Source of the DNA: CAZTDU01 sp050248795
GTDB lineage: Bacteria; Pseudomonadota; Gammaproteobacteria; Burkholderiales; SG8-39
NCBI GenBank assembly: GCA_050248795.1
Contig: JBFWRS010000016.1
Location: 16,564-80,563 of the forward strand
DNA: 64,000 nucleotides
Reading direction: 5' to 3'
Positions within the stretch are counted from its first letter, which is position 1; every line of letters starts with the position of its first letter. Of this stretch, positions 17,797 through 26,010 are shown piece after piece. The position numbers and the translations under genes are program-made. The notes under the pieces were generated by a model, which was given only the letters and a program-made list of their open reading frames with translations, did no database searches and had not been told where the DNA came from.

Positions 17797-17942
17797 TGCC
17801 GATTCTGCTGCTCGCTGCGGGCAATGCCTGGGCGCATTCCGGGCATGAGGCGGAAGCAGGCCACATCCATGGCGAGCTCTGGCTGATCGGCCTCGCCGCG
17901 GTCGCCATCGCAGCCTGGTTCGCCCTGCGCAACAGGCCCTAG
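17784..17942 (+). CDS. 52-residue His-rich membrane microprotein at the end of the urease operon
   Basis: ATG at 17784 with a strong AAGGAAGGA 6 nt upstream; it overlaps ureG by 13 bp. The peptide has a cleavable-looking N-terminal hydrophobic stretch (RRLMPILLLAAGNAWA), a short segment with four histidines (HSGHEAEAGHIHGE), one transmembrane helix (LIGLAAVAIAAWFAL) and a basic end. The Ala-His-Ser-Gly-His junction resembles the start of HupE/UreJ nickel permeases and small His-rich proteins of urease and copper loci, but the remaining permease helices are absent. A role in periplasmic metal binding for nickel supply is inferred from position. Its stop shares the palindrome CTAG with the convergent gene. 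Confidence 0.7.
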   Translation: MRRLMPILLLAAGNAWAHSGHEAEAGHIHGELWLIGLAAVAIAAWFALRNRP

Positions 17943-19609
17943 GCGGCGAACTCCCGCAGCAGCCGTCCGGGCAGCCGGTCGATCGGCCGCATGCCGGACT
18001 CGTCGGCGACGCACACGCCGTTCACCCAGACGCCGTGCACGCCGATCGCCGGCGTGGTGAGCCGCGGGTGTCCGCCCGGCAGGTCGAAGACGCGCTGTTT
18101 CGGTCCGCGGTCCACGGTCGCGGGATCGAACAGCATCAGGTCGGCGCACCAGCCCGGCTTCAGCAGGCCGCGTTCGCGGATGCCGAACACGCTTGCAGGG
18201 TGCGAGGTGAGGCGCCGCACCGCATCCTCGATCGGCAGCACGCCCAGACGGCGCACCCAGTGGCCGAGCAGGTGCAGGCCGAAGCCGGCGTCGTTGAAGA
18301 AGGTCAGGTGCGCGCCGGCATCCGACAGCGACACCATGCTTGCCGGATGGCGCAGCATCTCGCCGACTGCGGCCTCGTCGCTGTTCAGCGTGTGCGCGAC
18401 GAATACCGTGGCAAGGTCTTCGGCGAGCGCCAGGTCCAGCCAGCAGTCGAGCGGGTCGGCGCCCCGCGCGCGCGCAAGCTCCGCGATGGTGCGCTGCTCG
18501 CAGGCCGGGTCGCGCGATTCCACCACCAGCACCTTGTCCCACTCGCCGTTGAAGAGCCGGAACACCGCGGGCCGCGACAGTTCGTCGCGCACCGCCTGCC
18601 GGAACGCCGGGTCCGCGAGCTTCTCCTTCAGTGCGTCGCCCTTCAGGCCCAGCGCCGGCCGCCACGCGTCCAGTCCCTCGACCGGGTAGGGCGACAGCAT
18701 GGTGAAATCAAACGATAGCGGGCAGCAGGACACCGCGCCGACCAGCTTCCTGCCGCGCGCATTCGCCGCCGCGATCGCATCGAGGTCCGCGAATACCGCC
18801 CGCGGATTGGTGCTGTTATGCAGGAGCGCCGCGATCACCACCGGCCGGCCGCATCCGGCGGCGAGTTCTTCGAGGAAGGAGATCTTCGTCTGCCCGCCCT
18901 TGGTCAGCATGAACACGCCGCGGCCGGCATTGCCAAGCGAGCCGACCAGCGTGCGCAGTTCGGCGTCGTCCGCGAGCCGCGACGGCATCGGCACGCCGCC
19001 TTCGCCGTTGTGCGCCGGCGACGTGCTGGTGGAGAATCCCACCGCGCCGGCGCGCATGCCCTCGAGCAGCAGCGTGCGCATCGCGGCGATCTCTTCTGCG
19101 GTCGCCGCGCGCAGCGGCGCTTCCTCGCCCATGACGAAGGTACGTAGTGAAGAGTGCCCGACGAAGCAGGCGAGGTTGGCCGCCGCGCCCTGGCGCTCGA
19201 GCATCGCGAGGTATTCCGGCACCGTCTCGAAGTCCCAGCGTATGCCGGATTTCAGCACCTCGAGCGACATGCCCTCGACCTGCGTCAGGTTGCGCATCAC
19301 CCGTTCGCGGTCGCGCGGTCGGCAAGGCGCGATGGTGAAGCCGCAGTTGCCGATTACCGCGGTGGTCACGCCCAGCGCCGGGGACGGCGACAGCAACGGA
19401 TCCCAGGTGACCTGCGCGTCGTAATGCGTGTGGTTGTCGATGATGCCGGGCATCAGCGCGAGGCCGTCGGCGTTCACCGTTTCGCGCGCGCCGCCCTCCA
19501 CCCTGCCCATCGCCGCGATGCGGCCGTCCTCTACCGCGAGATCGCCGCGCTGCGCCGGCGCACCGCTGCCATCCAGCAGCAGCGCACCGCGGATGATGAG
19601 ATCGTGCAT
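17939..19609 (-). CDS. N-acyl-D-amino-acid deacylase-like amidohydrolase
   Basis: 556 residues, amidohydrolase family 3. The N-terminus LIIRGALLLDGSGAPAQRGDLAVEDGRI and the metal motif NHTHYDAQVTWDP (58-70) are those of D-aminoacylases, as are GNCGFTIAPCRP, SLSDAGAHLTFF and the C-terminal KPGWCADLMLFDP. Relatives hydrolyse N-acyl-D-amino acids or related N-carbamoyl/N-acyl amides in the cytoplasm with zinc. The exact substrate is not resolvable. It converges on the urease operon and diverges from an SDR gene across only 18 bp. Confidence 0.85.
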   Translation of the reverse strand: MHDLIIRGALLLDGSGAPAQRGDLAVEDGRIAAMGRVEGGARETVNADGLALMPGIIDNHTHYDAQVTWDPLLSPSPALGVTTAVIGNCGFTIAPCRPRDRERVMRNLTQVEGMSLEVLKSGIRWDFETVPEYLAMLERQGAAANLACFVGHSSLRTFVMGEEAPLRAATAEEIAAMRTLLLEGMRAGAVGFSTSTSPAHNGEGGVPMPSRLADDAELRTLVGSLGNAGRGVFMLTKGGQTKISFLEELAAGCGRPVVIAALLHNSTNPRAVFADLDAIAAANARGRKLVGAVSCCPLSFDFTMLSPYPVEGLDAWRPALGLKGDALKEKLADPAFRQAVRDELSRPAVFRLFNGEWDKVLVVESRDPACEQRTIAELARARGADPLDCWLDLALAEDLATVFVAHTLNSDEAAVGEMLRHPASMVSLSDAGAHLTFFNDAGFGLHLLGHWVRRLGVLPIEDAVRRLTSHPASVFGIRERGLLKPGWCADLMLFDPATVDRGPKQRVFDLPGGHPRLTTPAIGVHGVWVNGVCVADESGMRPIDRLPGRLLREFAA

Positions 19610-19627
19610 GCGCCTATACTAACCGCC

Positions 19628-20374
19628 ATGCGGATATTCGAACTGCGCGACAAGGTGGCAGTAGTCACCGGCGGCGGCAAGGGCATAGGCGCCGCCACCG
19701 TGGAACTCTTTCTGGAGGCGGGCGCGAAGGTCGCGGTGTTCGACCTCGACCCGGGGACCGAAACCGAAGTGCTCCCCGTGATCTGCGACGTCACCGACGA
19801 GGCGCAGGTCGAGGGTGCTTTCGAGCGCGTCGTCGGGCAGTTCGGCGGCGTGGACGTACTGGTCAACAACGCCGGCATGGCGGTGCGCAAGCCGGCGCTG
19901 GAACTCGATATCGCCGACTGGCGCAAGGTCATGGACCTGAACCTGATGGCGACATTCCTCTGCTCGCGGGTCGCCGCACGCTACATGCAGAAGCGCCGCA
20001 ACGACGGCCTGCCGCGCGGCGGCGCGATCGTGAATCTCGCGTCGATCATGGGATTCTCGGGCGGCCTGTTTCCGAACGCCTCGTACCAGGCGTCGAAGGG
20101 CGGCGTGGTGAACCTGACGCGGGCGCTGGCGCTTGAATGGGCGGCGCACGACATCCGCGTCAACGCAGTGGCGCCGACTTTCGTCAAGACCGACCTCACC
20201 GTGCCGATCTTTTCCAACCCCGAGGTGCTGCAGGACGTCATGCGACATACGCCGCTCGGCGCGCTGCCGGACGTCGATGACGTCGCCGCGGCGATCCTGT
20301 ACCTGGCGAGCCCGGCGGCGCGGCGCGTCACCGGCGTCACGCTGCCGGTGGATAGCGGCTACCTGGCGCGGTAA
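19628..20374 (+). CDS. short-chain dehydrogenase/reductase
   Basis: 248 residues. Classical SDR: cofactor loop TGGGKGIG (14-21), NNAG (80-83), catalytic S139 and YxxxK at Y153/K157 (YQASKGG). Asp in FDLD (39) favours NAD(H). The C-terminal VTGVTLPVDSGYLAR is typical of FabG-like catabolic SDRs. TATACT (19615-19620) lies 7 nt before the ATG with no Shine-Dalgarno, suggesting a leaderless transcript from the very short divergent region. Confidence 0.9.
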   Translation: MRIFELRDKVAVVTGGGKGIGAATVELFLEAGAKVAVFDLDPGTETEVLPVICDVTDEAQVEGAFERVVGQFGGVDVLVNNAGMAVRKPALELDIADWRKVMDLNLMATFLCSRVAARYMQKRRNDGLPRGGAIVNLASIMGFSGGLFPNASYQASKGGVVNLTRALALEWAAHDIRVNAVAPTFVKTDLTVPIFSNPEVLQDVMRHTPLGALPDVDDVAAAILYLASPAARRVTGVTLPVDSGYLAR

Positions 20375-20501
20375 CGCCCAGGCACGCGGCGCGCCGCCGC
20401 CCGATCGAGCGTACGGCGATGGAACTCACGCCGACGGATCCTGACTAAGCATCTGCACCCGGCCTGACGTTCCGCTGCCGGCAGCTTGTGGAGAGACAGG
20501 A

Positions 20502-21434
20502 ATGACCCGCGAAGAACAACAAGCCATCCTGACCATCAGCCTGATGGCGGCATTCGCCGACGGCGCCAAGGACGATCGCGAGCGCAGCGAGGTCAAGCGC
20601 ATTGCCGAGTCGCTGTCCGACAGCGACATCAACGTTTCCGCGCTGTACCAGGACGTGCTGCTCAAGCGCCGCAGCCTGGAGGACACGGCGGCTGCGATCG
20701 GCGCCCCGGAACTGCGCCAGTACGCCTACGAGATGGCGGTCTGCGTCTGCGACGCCGACGGCGCCCATGTGCCGGCAGAGAAGGACTTCCTCGACCGGCT
20801 GCGCAGCGCGCTCGGGCTGGATGCGGCGAGCTCGGACGCCTTCGCCGAGCAGGCGGCGGTGGTCGCCGCGGCGCCGCTGGCAGCCAGCACGCCGGCGGAA
20901 CCGGCGCTCGCGGCGACGATGTCCGGCGCCGAGATGGACAAGATGATCCTGAACTACGCCATCCTGAACGGCGCGCTGGAACTGCTGCCGCAGAATCTGG
21001 CGTCGGTCGCCATCATTCCGCTGCAGATGAAAATGGTCTACCGCATCGGCAGGGCACACGGCTTCGAACTCGACCGCGGCCACGTCAGGGATTTCCTCGC
21101 CACGCTTGGCGTGGGTCTCACTTCGCAGTACCTGGAACAGTTCGGGCGCAAGCTGCTCGGCGGCATCCTCGGCCAGGTGGCCGGTGGCATCGGCCGCGGC
21201 ATCGGCCGCAGCGCGACCAGCGTGGCCTTCTCGTTCGCGACCACCTATGCCCTTGGCCACGTCGCCAAGGGCTATTACGCCGGCGGCCGCACACTCTCCG
21301 CCGACCTGCTGAAGCGATCGTTCGACTCGATGCTGGGCGAGGCTCGGGGCCTGCAGTCGCGCTACCTGCCGGAGATCGAGCAGAAGGCACGTACCCTGGA
21401 CGTGAGCCAGGTATTGCAGTCGATCCGCCAGTAA
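20502..21434 (+). CDS. TerB-like/DUF697-type membrane-associated protein
   Basis: 310 residues. Residues ~1-110 resemble a TerB-like acidic helical domain (ILTISLMAAFADGAKDDRERSEVKRI). After an Ala-rich linker, ~145-290 has the DUF697 character seen in YcjF-like and GTPase-associated proteins: IIPLQMKMVYRIGRAHGFELD followed by a Gly/Ala-rich amphipathic stretch (GGILGQVAGGIGRGIGRSAT) that may insert in a membrane. No catalytic motif is seen. Relatives are linked to stress and envelope functions without a defined activity. It is flanked by 127 and 116 bp of non-coding DNA and appears monocistronic. Confidence 0.6.
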   Translation: MTREEQQAILTISLMAAFADGAKDDRERSEVKRIAESLSDSDINVSALYQDVLLKRRSLEDTAAAIGAPELRQYAYEMAVCVCDADGAHVPAEKDFLDRLRSALGLDAASSDAFAEQAAVVAAAPLAASTPAEPALAATMSGAEMDKMILNYAILNGALELLPQNLASVAIIPLQMKMVYRIGRAHGFELDRGHVRDFLATLGVGLTSQYLEQFGRKLLGGILGQVAGGIGRGIGRSATSVAFSFATTYALGHVAKGYYAGGRTLSADLLKRSFDSMLGEARGLQSRYLPEIEQKARTLDVSQVLQSIRQ

Positions 21435-21550
21435 GCGCAGGCGCCGCGCGCGATCCGGCGCCGGTCGCGAACCTGCAGCCGCATCCGGCGGAGCGGCGTG
21501 CCATGGGCACTGCGTTGACGACGAGGTTCCAGCGCGGCTAGCATGCAAGC

Positions 21551-21931
21551 ATGAGGCGTTCGCGCAGCAGCTTCCCGGCCCTGCTTGCCATCTTCGCGAT
21601 GGCGCTGCACGGCATCTGGCCGCTGCTGGCGCAGGCGATGCCGCGAGCACCGGCGCTGTCGGTCGCGGTATGCACCGCGGGCGGCGTGGTGTACCACCTG
21701 GACCTGCCCGCGGGCGAATCACGCTCCGAACGCGGCGCAGCTTCGTTCCTTGGTCATTGCGCCTTCTGTACTTCTGGCGCGGGCGCGCCGGCGATTCCGC
21801 AGGCGGCCGCTCTTGCGCTAGCCCTCGCGGAGCCTGAAGGCGCGCGCCGGCTTTCGTACGCGGGTTCCGACTGTCCGGCTTCGCTATCCTGCCCGCCACG
21901 GCAGCCTCGGGCGCCACCGCCCGGTACCTGA
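21551..21931 (+). CDS. DUF2946-type small exported protein
   Basis: 126 residues with an N-terminal hydrophobic segment (FPALLAIFAMALHGIWPLLAQA), then VCTAGGVVYHLDL and a C-terminal HCAFC, the paired cysteine/histidine features of DUF2946 proteins. These are commonly found beside copper-handling genes, and a PCuAC copper chaperone gene follows here. Metal binding is inferred. TTGACG (21515-21520) and TAGCAT (21539-21544) form a promoter with an 18-bp spacer that would start transcription at or beside the ATG. Confidence 0.7.
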   Translation: MRRSRSSFPALLAIFAMALHGIWPLLAQAMPRAPALSVAVCTAGGVVYHLDLPAGESRSERGAASFLGHCAFCTSGAGAPAIPQAAALALALAEPEGARRLSYAGSDCPASLSCPPRQPRAPPPGT

Positions 21932-22080
21932 TCGGCCGATAGCCGTGCGTCGCGCGAGCGTTCGTGCGGCGCACCTGGCAATCCGGGAGTTCCCATGCGC
22001 CACGCCGCAGTTGCGGCGCAAGACACGCGCCGGCTTTCGGACGCCCCATTCGTTCAATCCAGCAAACAGGAGATTCCAGC

Positions 22081-22563
22081 ATGAAGAGGGCACTCGCAAT
22101 ACTCGCGCTCGCCGTCGGCTCGACCGGGGCGCTCGCGCAAGCAGATCACGTCAGGATCGACAATGCCTACGCGCGGGCGACTGCGCCCGGCGCCGCGGTT
22201 GGCGGCGGCTACGCCACCATCCGGAACACCGGCAAGGCGCCCGATCGCCTCGTGGGCGCGTCCAGCACGGCCTCGGCGCGCACCGAGCTGCACGAAATGA
22301 AGATGGTCGACAACGTCATGCGCATGCGAGAGGTCAGGGGCATCGATGTGCCCGCCAACGGCAGCGTGGAACTCAAGCCCGGCGGCTACCACCTGATGTT
22401 CATGGAACTGAAGGCGCCGCTGAAGCAGGGCGACAAGGTGCCGGTGACGCTGAAGTTCGAGAAGGCGGGCGAGCTGAAGGTCGAGCTGGAGGTCCGGGGC
22501 ATGGCGGCCGGTTCCGGGCATTCATCCCATGGTCACGGCCACGGGGCGGCGAAGAAGCACTGA
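22081..22563 (+). CDS. periplasmic copper chaperone, PCuAC family
   Basis: 160 residues from the ATG at 22081 (CAGGAGA upstream). Signal peptide to about residue 19, then DHVRIDNAYARATAPGAAVGGGYATIRN and the copper motif: the histidine of LHEMKM, downstream methionines, and HLM in GGYHLMFMEL (the H-M-X10-M-X21-H-X-M pattern). It carries Cu(I) to cytochrome oxidase in the periplasm. The C-terminus has an extra His-rich tail (HSSHGHGHGAAKKH) that could raise copper capacity. The adjacent DUF2946 gene supports copper handling. Confidence 0.92.
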   Translation: MKRALAILALAVGSTGALAQADHVRIDNAYARATAPGAAVGGGYATIRNTGKAPDRLVGASSTASARTELHEMKMVDNVMRMREVRGIDVPANGSVELKPGGYHLMFMELKAPLKQGDKVPVTLKFEKAGELKVELEVRGMAAGSGHSSHGHGHGAAKKH

Positions 22564-22572
22564 GCCGGGGCA

Positions 22573-22838
22573 AGGGACACTCTGATTCATTCCCGCGCGG
22601 CTGCGACGGGCGATAGGGCCGCATGGCTTTGTCGCGCGTCGCTTGCTTGGAATGACCAAGCGGCGCTCCTTGCTTCGCGCCCTGCGGCCCTATCGCCCGT
22701 CCCGGAGGGTTGCGACAGGGCACCCGCCCGCTTCGTTGCGCGGCTTGCAGGTAGTCCCGCTACCTGCTGCGCCACGACGCCTCGCGGGCGGGCGCCCTGT
22801 CGCAACGCAGCTCGCGGCGAATAAATCAGAGTGTCCCT
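22573..22838. repeat. 266-bp inverted-repeat element with two large hairpins (REP/MITE-like)
   Basis: The ends are a perfect 15-bp inverted repeat, AGGGACACTCTGATT (22573-22587) and its complement at 22824-22838, with imperfect homology continuing inward about 25 bp more. Inside are two modules: a 19-bp perfect stem (22605-22623 with 22683-22701), and a 13-bp stem (22709-22721 with 22794-22806) that continues into a 9-bp stem (22723-22731 with 22784-22792) topped by GCAGGTAG/CTACCTGC. It encodes no protein. The architecture fits a non-autonomous REP/BIME- or MITE-type element. Its right end supplies two bases of the ghrA stop codon, so it abuts that gene's 3' end exactly. Confidence 0.8.
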
Positions 22839-23766
22839 AGTACCCGGCGGCGACGTCGACCTGGTACAGCGGTGCTTCGCCGCGCCGCACGCGCTCGACG
22901 TTCTCGGCAATGATGTCCAGCGCGGTGCGCGGTTCGGTAAGCGCGGCGATGTGCGGCGTCACGGTGACCTTCGGATGCGCCCACAGCGGGTCTTCCGCCG
23001 GCAGCGGCTCGGTCTCGAACACGTCCAGGTACGCGTGCGCCAGCCTGCCCGAGTCCAGCGCGGCGATGACGTCGGCGGTCACCATCTGCGAGCCGCGCGC
23101 GAGGTGCACCAGCGCGGAACCCTCCTTCATGCGATCGAACAGCGTCGCGCACAGCATGCCGCGGGTCTGCGGCGTCAGCGGCAGCAGGCAAACCAGCACG
23201 TCGCACAGCGGCAGCATGTCGGCGAGCCCGGCGTCGCCGGTGTGGCTCGCCACGCCGGGAAGCGACTTGGGCGTGCGGCTCCAGCCATGCACCTTGAAGC
23301 CCAGCGACACCAGCCGCGCCGCGGCATCGCTGCCGAGTTCGCCCATGCCGAGGAAGCCGACGGTGCGGTCCGCGGCCATGTACTGCTTCAACTGCTTCCA
23401 GCGGCGCTCGGCCTGCTGCTGGCGGTAGACGTGGAAGTTGCGATGGAAATCGATCACCGCGTGCAGCACCGTCTCGGTCATCGCCGCGACCATGCTCGGA
23501 TCGACCATGCGCGACACCGGCACGCCACGCGGTAGCGTGAGGTCGCGCATCAGCGCGTCCACGCCCATCCACAGGCACTGGATCAGCTTCAGGCCGGTGA
23601 GTTGCGCGACTTCGCCCGGCCGCGGCGCGGCGACCAGCGCGACTTCGACCGCGGCCGGGTCCGGCGTTTCCGGGTGCACGTGGAAGCGGTCGTGCGGCAG
23701 GCGCTCGCGCAGGCGCGGCAGCCAGCTGCGCGGATAGGTCTTCTCTCCAACGAGGGCGATTTCCAT
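22837..23766 (-). CDS. ghrA: glyoxylate/hydroxypyruvate reductase, GhrA type
   Basis: 309 residues, D-isomer-specific 2-hydroxyacid dehydrogenase. The Rossmann motif is GMGELG (140-145), and the catalytic triad is R224 (LARGS), E253 (FETEPLP) and H272 (TPHIAA). The opening LTGLKLIQCLWMGVDAL and the short N-terminal domain match GhrA rather than SerA. It reduces glyoxylate and hydroxypyruvate with NADPH. The normal-looking end (VDVAAGY) indicates the adjoining repeat element did not truncate it, although the stop codon spans the junction. Confidence 0.92.
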   Translation of the reverse strand: MEIALVGEKTYPRSWLPRLRERLPHDRFHVHPETPDPAAVEVALVAAPRPGEVAQLTGLKLIQCLWMGVDALMRDLTLPRGVPVSRMVDPSMVAAMTETVLHAVIDFHRNFHVYRQQQAERRWKQLKQYMAADRTVGFLGMGELGSDAAARLVSLGFKVHGWSRTPKSLPGVASHTGDAGLADMLPLCDVLVCLLPLTPQTRGMLCATLFDRMKEGSALVHLARGSQMVTADVIAALDSGRLAHAYLDVFETEPLPAEDPLWAHPKVTVTPHIAALTEPRTALDIIAENVERVRRGEAPLYQVDVAAGY

Positions 23767-23771
23767 GTTCT

Positions 23772-23789
23772 GCCGATGCTAGCATCGGC
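23772..23789. promoter_or_regulatory. 18-bp perfect palindrome upstream of ghrA
   Basis: GCCGATGCTAGCATCGGC is fully self-complementary and lies 5 bp upstream of the ghrA ATG, between ghrA and the divergent MetE-like gene. On the minus strand its centre reads TAGCAT, a plausible -10, so a protein bound there would block ghrA initiation. It could equally fold at the 5' end of the message. Confidence 0.5.
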
Positions 23790-23828
23790 GCAGTCGGCCG
23801 ATGGCGCCGGAGCAAGGGGGCAACTCAC

Positions 23829-24917
23829 ATGACGAAACCGCCGTTCAGGGCCGACCAGGTCGGCAGCCTGCTGCGCCCGGCCGAACTGGCGCAGGCGCGC
23901 AGGCAGTGGAAGGAGGGCAGCCTCTCCGCCGAGGCCTTGCGCGCGCTGGAGGACGCCGCAGTGCGCGACGCGGTGGCGAAGCAGGAAGCCATCGGCCTCG
24001 AATCGATCACCGACGGCGAGTTCCGCCGCGACTGGTGGCACCTCGACTTCATCGGGCAGATGCAAGGCGTCAGCATGATCGCCAACCCGGGGCCGAAGTT
24101 CGGCGGCACGGAAGAGCAGCCGCCTATCCCGATGGTGACCGGCAAGGTCCGCTGCGCGCGGCCCATCATGGCCGATCACTTCTCGTTCCTCAAATCGGTG
24201 ACGACGAAGACAGCGAAGATGACGATCCCGTCGCCCTCCATGCTGCACCTGCGCGGCGGCCGCAAGTCGATCTCCGCAGAGTCATACCCGGACATGGACG
24301 AATTCTGGGCTGACGTATCCAGCGCCTGGCGCGCCGCGATCCGGCACCTGGCGGACGCCGGCTGCCGCTACCTGCAGCTCGACGACGTCTCGTTCTCGTA
24401 CCTGTGCGACCCGAAGATCCAGGCGAACTGCCGCGCCAACGGCGACGACCCGGCGCAGCTGCCGCGCACCTACGCGGATGCGATCAACCGCGCGCTAAGC
24501 GAGCGGCCTGCGGGGATGACGGTGACGATGCATACCTGCCGCGGCAATTTCAAGAGTTCCTTCGTCGCGACCGGCGGCTATGACCCGGTCGCCGAGGCGA
24601 TGTTCTCTGCCGACGTGGACGCGTTCTTCATGGAATTCGACAATGAGCGCTCCGGCAGCTTCGAGCCGCTGCGCCTGCTGCCGAAGGGCAGGAAGGTGGT
24701 GCTTGGGCTGGTGACGACCAAGGTCGGCGAGCTGGAGGACAAGGACACCATCAAGCGGCGCATAGCTGCGGCGGCGAAGTTCGTGCCGCTGGAAGACCTG
24801 TGCCTGTCGCCGCAGTGCGGTTTTTCGAGCACGCACCACGGCAATGCATTGTCGCAGGACGACCAGTGGCGCAAGCTCGAGCGCATCGTGGAGATTGCCA
24901 GGGAAGTCTGGACATGA
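23829..24917 (+). CDS. cobalamin-independent methionine synthase (MetE) C-terminal-type protein
   Basis: 362 residues covering only the catalytic barrel of MetE, as in archaeal and YxjG/YxjH-type stand-alone proteins. It starts RADQVGSLLRP and has TDGEFRRDWWHLDF. Zinc ligands are visible as H and C in TMHTCRGN, a Glu in MEFDNE and the cysteine of LCLSPQCGFSS. The family transfers methyl groups to homocysteine or other thiols; lacking the folate-binding N-terminal half, the donor here is unknown. Good Shine-Dalgarno (AAGGGGG) upstream. Confidence 0.87.
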   Translation: MTKPPFRADQVGSLLRPAELAQARRQWKEGSLSAEALRALEDAAVRDAVAKQEAIGLESITDGEFRRDWWHLDFIGQMQGVSMIANPGPKFGGTEEQPPIPMVTGKVRCARPIMADHFSFLKSVTTKTAKMTIPSPSMLHLRGGRKSISAESYPDMDEFWADVSSAWRAAIRHLADAGCRYLQLDDVSFSYLCDPKIQANCRANGDDPAQLPRTYADAINRALSERPAGMTVTMHTCRGNFKSSFVATGGYDPVAEAMFSADVDAFFMEFDNERSGSFEPLRLLPKGRKVVLGLVTTKVGELEDKDTIKRRIAAAAKFVPLEDLCLSPQCGFSSTHHGNALSQDDQWRKLERIVEIAREVWT

Positions 24918-25073
24918 GCGCGTAGCTTCAGCGCCTCGCGGCGTCCGGGCACGTGTACCGGGGATGCGGGCGGCGGCGCTGGAGGTGGTCCCATGCGCAT
25001 TGCCTGTAGTGGCTCTTCTCGCGGGTAAGCTTTTGGCGGTAGCTTGGCGTCGTCCTCACGCAGAGGCGATCCG

Positions 25074-25991
25074 ATGGCGCAGGAGAATGCTGGTGTCGGC
25101 GGGGCGGGGGTGGGCGGCCTGTACGCGTATGCGATCACGCCGACGCGGGACGGGGGTGATCCCGACGAACGCAAGCTGGCGGAGCTCATCGACGGCATGA
25201 TCGATGCCGGTGTGGACGGCATCACCGTCCTCGGCAGTACCGGCGCGCTGGGCTCGTTCTCTGAAGCGGAGCGCATGCGTGTCGCCGAAGCAGCGATCGG
25301 GCACGCGGCGAGGCGCGTGCGCGTCAACGTGGGCACCGGCGCCATCACCACTGCCGAGGCCGTGCGGCTGGCCCGCCATGCCGAGCGCGCGGGCGCGGAC
25401 AGTGTGCTGGTGGTGCCGATCACCTACTGGATCCTGACCGAGCAGGAGCTATTCGAGCACTATCGGGCGATTGCCGGCGCCGTCAGCATCCCGGTCGGTA
25501 TCTACAACAATCCCCGTCTGACCGTCACGGACCTGCAGCCGCCCCTGATCGCGCGGCTGGCGCAGATCGAGAACGTGCGCTTCCTCAAGGAGACGTCGGT
25601 TGACCTCATGCGGATCGGCCTGACCAGGCGGCTCACCGCGGGCAGGCTGCACCTGGCCTGGGGCAGGGATGGCGCCGTGCTGGACGCCCTGCGCCTGGGG
25701 GCGGACAGCTGGCATTGCGCGACGTCCAACGTCATGCCTGCGCGCTGCGTGGAACTCTACCGGCTGGCAAAACAGGATCCCGACGCGGCGCAGGCGCGGC
25801 GCATGTACGAAGAGATGCGTCCGTTCATCGAATTCTGCGTGCAGAAGGGCCTGGTGCGCGCGATGCATACCGCGCTCGAACTGCTCGGCCGACCCATGGG
25901 CCCGCCGCGCCGGCCAATCGGCATGCTCGAAGGCGAAGATCGCGCCGAGCTGTCCAGGCTTCTCAAAACCGTGGGCCTCCAGCCCACCTGA
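25074..25991 (+). CDS. DapA/N-acetylneuraminate-lyase family aldolase
   Basis: 305 residues from the ATG at 25074, preceded by AGAGGCG. TIM-barrel class I aldolase: Y144 in GIYNNPR and Schiff-base lysine K172 in FLKETS. The usual GSTGE loop reads GSTGALGSFS (54-63), so it is unlikely to be the biosynthetic DapA. Such paralogues act on keto-acids in catabolic clusters. It is 19 bp upstream of a Bug binding protein and then a Rieske oxygenase, suggesting a shared catabolic pathway. Confidence 0.85.
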   Translation: MAQENAGVGGAGVGGLYAYAITPTRDGGDPDERKLAELIDGMIDAGVDGITVLGSTGALGSFSEAERMRVAEAAIGHAARRVRVNVGTGAITTAEAVRLARHAERAGADSVLVVPITYWILTEQELFEHYRAIAGAVSIPVGIYNNPRLTVTDLQPPLIARLAQIENVRFLKETSVDLMRIGLTRRLTAGRLHLAWGRDGAVLDALRLGADSWHCATSNVMPARCVELYRLAKQDPDAAQARRMYEEMRPFIEFCVQKGLVRAMHTALELLGRPMGPPRRPIGMLEGEDRAELSRLLKTVGLQPT

Positions 25992-26010
25992 CATCAAGGA
26001 GACATCGCCC

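Noticed and set aside
22587..22910. Short open frames inside the 266-bp repeat element
   Set aside because: They are set by the inverted repeats, are Arg/Pro-rich in every frame and have no ribosome site; the element appears non-coding.
25044..25073. Upstream TTG start for the DapA-like protein
   Set aside because: The added residues have no family support, and the ATG at 25074 has its own AGAGGCG ribosome site.
24918..25073. sigma-54-like box near 24987-25010
   Set aside because: A TGG and a TTGC are present but the spacing is 13 rather than 10 between the GG and GC doublets.
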